Source of the DNA: Maribellus sp. YY47
Lineage (GTDB): Bacteria; Bacteroidota; Bacteroidia; Bacteroidales; Prolixibacteraceae
NCBI RefSeq assembly: GCF_023111095.1
Contig: NZ_JALGYW010000015.1
Coordinates: forward strand, 62,001-126,000
Direction of reading: 5' to 3'
DNA length: 64,000 bases
The position numbers and the translations under genes were made by a program. Position 1 is the first letter of the stretch. The number at the start of each line of letters is the position of its first letter. This document shows positions 61,274 through 64,000 of the stretch, piece after piece. The notes beneath the pieces were generated by a model. It saw only the letters and a list, made by a program, of their open reading frames with translations. It was not told where the DNA came from and did not search any database.

Positions 61274-63079
61274 CTAAAAACTCCATATTCGTGGTATCAG
61301 CAGTACGCTGAGGATAAAAACCATCAGCTGGAGCGGTAGCCCGATACGGACAAAGTCGTTGGCGGAATAGTGCCCGATGGATTTGATGATCAGGTTGGCA
61401 CGGTATCCGCGGGCGGTCATAAAGCTGGAAGCTCCGGCAATGGCAATGGCCACAAAAAAGGGTTTGGGATCGACGTTTAGCATCTGTGCTGCCACAATGG
61501 CAACCGGAAACACCAGGGCCACCGCAGCATTGTTGGATATAATCTCGGTAAAAATAGTTGTAAACAGGTAGAGCAGGGCAAGCACTCCCCAGGGCCCCAG
61601 CGAACGCACGGTTTCGATAAACTCGCGTGCCAGCGCTTCGGCAATACCGGTGTTTTGTATGGCCGCACTTACCGCAAAGGCGGAGGCAATGGCAATCAGC
61701 AGGTCCCAGGTGATGTTTTTGGTATAGTTTTGCGCGGGCAATATCTTAAACCATACGAGCAGCAAAGCGGCTAAAGCCACCATCACAAAAATATCGAGCC
61801 GCACTCCAAAGCCCCAGCTTACCATTTCGTTGATCAGGATGCCGGCCACCATCGCCAGGAGGATGAAGAGCGCGATCCACCTTTTTCTCCGGGTTTTTTC
61901 AACGGGCATATCCTGCATATAGTTGACCAGGTAAAACATGGAACGCGTGCCCCAGTTTTTCTCAAAATGATCGGTAGCGAGCAACACCAGGTTATCACCT
62001 ACTTTTAATTCGAGCTTATTCAGGTTCGCCGTAATGCGTTCTCCGTTTCGGTGAACGGCCAGTACCACGGCATTGAAGTGCTCAAAGAAATTGAATTCGG
62101 CCAGTGTCATGCCCAGGCCGGGGAAGCGGGGCGCCAGAACGACCTCGTAATTTTTTAGTTCGTTGGGATCCGTATCTTTTAAAAAGTCAACACCTTTGAG
62201 CTTGATTTCGCTGTGCAGCAGGATGTAGTTCAGCCGGTCGGAATTTCCGGTGAGCAGGAGCTCATCGCCCGCTTGCAGGGTGAGCTGTCCGTGTCCGGGA
62301 CGAATAATCTTCCCGTTGCGTTCCACCGCATGTACTTCGAGTCCGTTTAAGCCGTTGAGTGCGCCGTTGGTAACGGTTTCGCCGATGTAACGACTGTTGT
62401 CGGGAAGCAGGACGTTGTAATAGTAATCTTTAATGCCCGATTTCTTTTTGCTATGCCGCTGCACCCGTTCTCCGGGCAATATCCGGTTGCCGAGCAGGGC
62501 CATGTATAAAAATCCAAAGGCAGCAACGATCAGTCCCAGTTTGGCCAGTTCGAAGAGGTGAAATCCGCGGTAGCCGTTTTCAATCATTAGCCCGTGAACC
62601 ACCAGGTTCGAGGAAGTACCGATGAGTGTACACATCCCTCCAAAAATAGCCGCGTAGCCGAGCGGAATCAGTAGTTTTTTATTGGGCAGATTCATCATTT
62701 GTGCCCATTTCAACAGAATAGGAGTGGTGTTGACCACAATGGGCAGGTTGTTTAGAAAAGCCGACAAAAAGGAGACGGGGATCATGATCCGGGGCAGCAA
62801 AAAGGGCATGGGGCTTTTCTTCCGGGGAAGATAGGCCTGGGCCAGGCGGGTAATCAGTCCCGATTGTTTGATGCCTTCGTTCACCAAAAACAATACCCCG
62901 ATGGTGATGACTCCCGTATTGGAGAAACCACGAATCATCTCTTTGGCTGAGATAATTCCGGTAGCCAGAAATATAACCGCAGCGCTAAAGAGTATCAATC
63001 CCGGGCGCAGCCACTGAAACAGAAAAGCCGCCAGGATGTAAATGATTACGATGATGGCTATGATGATGTCGATGTTCAT
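61274..63079 (-). CDS. SLC13/DASS-type permease with two RCK-C domains
   Basis: A 601-residue transporter. About five helices (1-205) are followed by two TrkA-C/RCK-C-like soluble domains (about 215-285 and 295-375, with GLEVHAVERNGKIIRPG and VVLAVHRNGERITANLNKLELKVGDNLVLLAT), then six more helices including NNAAVALVFPVAIVAA and SSFMTARGYRANLI. This layout is known from sodium- or proton-coupled sulfate, divalent-anion or dicarboxylate carriers. Substrate unknown. Both ends of the gene are abutted by degenerate 7-nt arrays. Confidence 0.88.
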   Translation of the reverse strand: MNIDIIIAIIVIIYILAAFLFQWLRPGLILFSAAVIFLATGIISAKEMIRGFSNTGVITIGVLFLVNEGIKQSGLITRLAQAYLPRKKSPMPFLLPRIMIPVSFLSAFLNNLPIVVNTTPILLKWAQMMNLPNKKLLIPLGYAAIFGGMCTLIGTSSNLVVHGLMIENGYRGFHLFELAKLGLIVAAFGFLYMALLGNRILPGERVQRHSKKKSGIKDYYYNVLLPDNSRYIGETVTNGALNGLNGLEVHAVERNGKIIRPGHGQLTLQAGDELLLTGNSDRLNYILLHSEIKLKGVDFLKDTDPNELKNYEVVLAPRFPGLGMTLAEFNFFEHFNAVVLAVHRNGERITANLNKLELKVGDNLVLLATDHFEKNWGTRSMFYLVNYMQDMPVEKTRRKRWIALFILLAMVAGILINEMVSWGFGVRLDIFVMVALAALLLVWFKILPAQNYTKNITWDLLIAIASAFAVSAAIQNTGIAEALAREFIETVRSLGPWGVLALLYLFTTIFTEIISNNAAVALVFPVAIVAAQMLNVDPKPFFVAIAIAGASSFMTARGYRANLIIKSIGHYSANDFVRIGLPLQLMVFILSVLLIPRIWSF

Positions 63080-63149
63080 TGCTTGATGCTTGTAACTGAA
63101 GGATTGATGTATTGAAGGACTGAGTTATAAGGCATAAATGCTTGAATAT
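63080..63149. repeat. degenerate 7-nt array at the SLC13 start codon
   Basis: Starts directly after the ATG (minus, 63077-63079): TGCTTGA, TGCTTGT, AACTGAA, GGATTGA, TGTATTG, AAGGACT, GAGTTAT, AAGGCAT. More degenerate than the others. Confidence 0.55.
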
Positions 63150-63214
63150 TTTCTATTTTATAACTTCTAAGCTCTCGATACTAAGTTTTATCATCTGCGA
63201 CACGTTTCCAACAG

Positions 63215-63372
63215 ATCCCTCGACTTCGCTCGGGATGACAGGTATTGTAACGTGTCTGGCGGCGCAATGCGTTTTATCTGTTGTAATATATCTTTCAAGC
63301 GCCGCAGTATTTTATCGGTTAGACAGTCATTGCGATCCCGGTCCGTCAGCTGACGGAAGGAGAAGCAATCTG
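63215..63372. repeat. composite repeat near the right edge
   Basis: CCCTCGACTTCGCTCGGG (63217-63234), GCGGCGC (63259-63265) pairing with GCGCCGC (63299-63305), then a plus TTGCGA-class copy (63328-63372) with the internal palindrome CCGTCAGCTGACGG and the end GCAATCTG. Confidence 0.8.
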
Positions 63373-63459
63373 ATTCTTGTTGTTTTTGTCCTGCCGGACG
63401 AGCTTTCATTTTTCTCCTTGATGAGAAAAACGAAACACGAGGAAGGCATTTTCGAGCAT

Positions 63460-63646
63460 CAAGACAAAATTCACTAGGTGTTTATTTTGAATAAGGTCTG
63501 TGCTTCAACGAAGTACACAACAATAGTCAATTAGTCTTTATTCTGGCCCGTGTAACTTGCCTCCGGCTGCGTTTTACCTTTGTATTATTTCAATGTTGCG
63601 GCTTAGCCCGCCTGACGGATTTTTGTCGGGCACGCAGAAGTGTTTC
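63460..63646. repeat. about 200-bp direct repeat, copy 2
   Basis: Matches 39406-39607 in order and orientation, from CAAGACAAAATTCACTAGG through GGTCTGTGCTTC to TTAGCCCGCCTGACGG and GTCGGGCA. About 24 kb from copy 1. It carries small indels relative to it and no open frame. Confidence 0.85.
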
Positions 63647-63732
63647 ATTTTGTGATTCAAAAATCGTTGACTGGTTTTTATCCTTTGTAAATCTTCAATC
63701 GTTAATCATTATTCGATATTTATTTTCTTCTG

Positions 63733-63807
63733 TTTGTCCACCTTTTTGAGGGGGACGAGGAATTCCGGTGTTTTTACATCCGGAATGACGGAGGGGGTGC
63801 TTTTGCT
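63733..63807. repeat. about 70-bp direct repeat, copy 2
   Basis: Shares GGACGAGGAATTCCGGTG and CGGAATGACGGAGGG with 42309-42380, same direction. Confidence 0.75.
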
Positions 63808-63808
63808 C

Positions 63809-63890
63809 TATACTTGATACCCGATCGTAGATGTTTATTCGTTTACTATTCTTGGTAGCTTGAAGCTCGTAGCTTACAGCTTGCCGCTTT
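63809..63890. repeat. 7-nt array at the ugd stop codon
   Basis: TATACTT, GATACCC, GATCGTA, then after an interruption GTAGCTT, GAAGCTC, GTAGCTT, ACAGCTT, GCCGCTT. It ends 3 bp before the stop of the partial gene and finishes with the same GCCGCTT unit as the array at 61200-61269. Confidence 0.75.
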
Positions 63891-63892
63891 TT

Positions 63893-64000
63893 TTATCCTT
63901 TCCCGATTCCTTTGTATTCGAATCCGATCTGGTTCATTTCGGCGGCATTCAGAATGTTGCGGCCGTCGAAAACAAAGGCAGGCTTGAGCATGGTTTCGTA
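63893..64000 (-). CDS. ugd: UDP-glucose 6-dehydrogenase, C-terminal end only
   Basis: The last 35 codons of a gene that continues beyond the window. They read YETMLKPAFVFDGRNILN, then AAEMNQIGFEYKGIGKG and stop. The DGRNIL and IGF-x-Y-x-GIGK pattern is the C-terminus of UDP-glucose 6-dehydrogenases, which make UDP-glucuronate. It would feed the UDP-glucuronate decarboxylase at 37966-38916. Identification from a short tail, but the motif is characteristic. Confidence 0.75.
   Translation of the reverse strand, partial: YETMLKPAFVFDGRNILNAAEMNQIGFEYKGIGKG

Overview
The window looks like a chromosome segment of a marine or anaerobic Bacteroidota, probably order Marinilabiliales/Bacteroidales (Prolixibacteraceae-like). 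Reasons: a biotin-dependent methylmalonyl-CoA decarboxylase operon (propionate pathway), TAnnTTTG-type promoter boxes, an AddB-like nuclease, a Wzi-type capsule protein, SusC/D-free housekeeping blocks, and secreted proteins with short '...FAQ/SAQ' signal peptides. The order call is inference from gene content only.

1-13.4 kb: end of an SGNH esterase, gamma-glutamyltransferase, an AddB-like nuclease, trmD with an M14 peptidase, a small heat-shock protein, an endonuclease/exonuclease/phosphatase (EEP) gene broken by an IS982-family element plus a frameshift, a second intact EEP gene, and araD-araB.

13.4-38.9 kb: palindromic intergenic repeats, a remnant of a large secreted protein gene, a glycosyltransferase, creatininase-like protein, rimO, small enzymes, a DUF819 transporter, then the operon mce-mmdA-oadG-mmdC-oadB with a separate acetyl-CoA hydrolase/CoA-transferase gene just upstream. 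Ferritin, a RelA-type (p)ppGpp synthetase, glycerate kinase, two TPR proteins, a Wzi-like outer-membrane protein, a WcaJ-like sugar transferase and a UDP-glucuronate decarboxylase follow.

38.9-64 kb: a capsule/exopolysaccharide locus read on the minus strand. Right to left it carries the end of ugd, an SLC13-type permease, wecC, a GxxExxY nuclease-like gene, wecB, rmlB, rmlA, a Wzx flippase, a VioA-like aminotransferase, an acyltransferase, a GT2, a Wzy-like polymerase, a second acyltransferase, a glycosyltransferase, a bi-domain oxidoreductase, a heparinase II/III-like protein, a WbuB-like GT4 and a short sugar transferase. Together they suggest a glycan containing ManNAcA and a 4-amino-4,6-dideoxyhexose (inference).

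The most unusual feature is the repeat load of this locus. (i) Small palindromic repeats of at least three sequence classes lie in frame inside three biosynthetic genes (heparinase-like, bi-domain oxidoreductase, wecB), without breaking the reading frames. This resembles the Rickettsia palindromic elements. (ii) A GxxExxY/PD-(D/E)XK-like gene is bracketed by inverted copies of one of those repeat classes. (iii) Composite repeat-hairpin-repeat units sit between genes. (iv) Degenerate arrays in strict 7-nt (once 8-nt) register fill many gene gaps and often abut start or stop codons. (v) A roughly 200-bp direct repeat occurs about 24 kb apart. No tRNA, rRNA or CRISPR array was seen.
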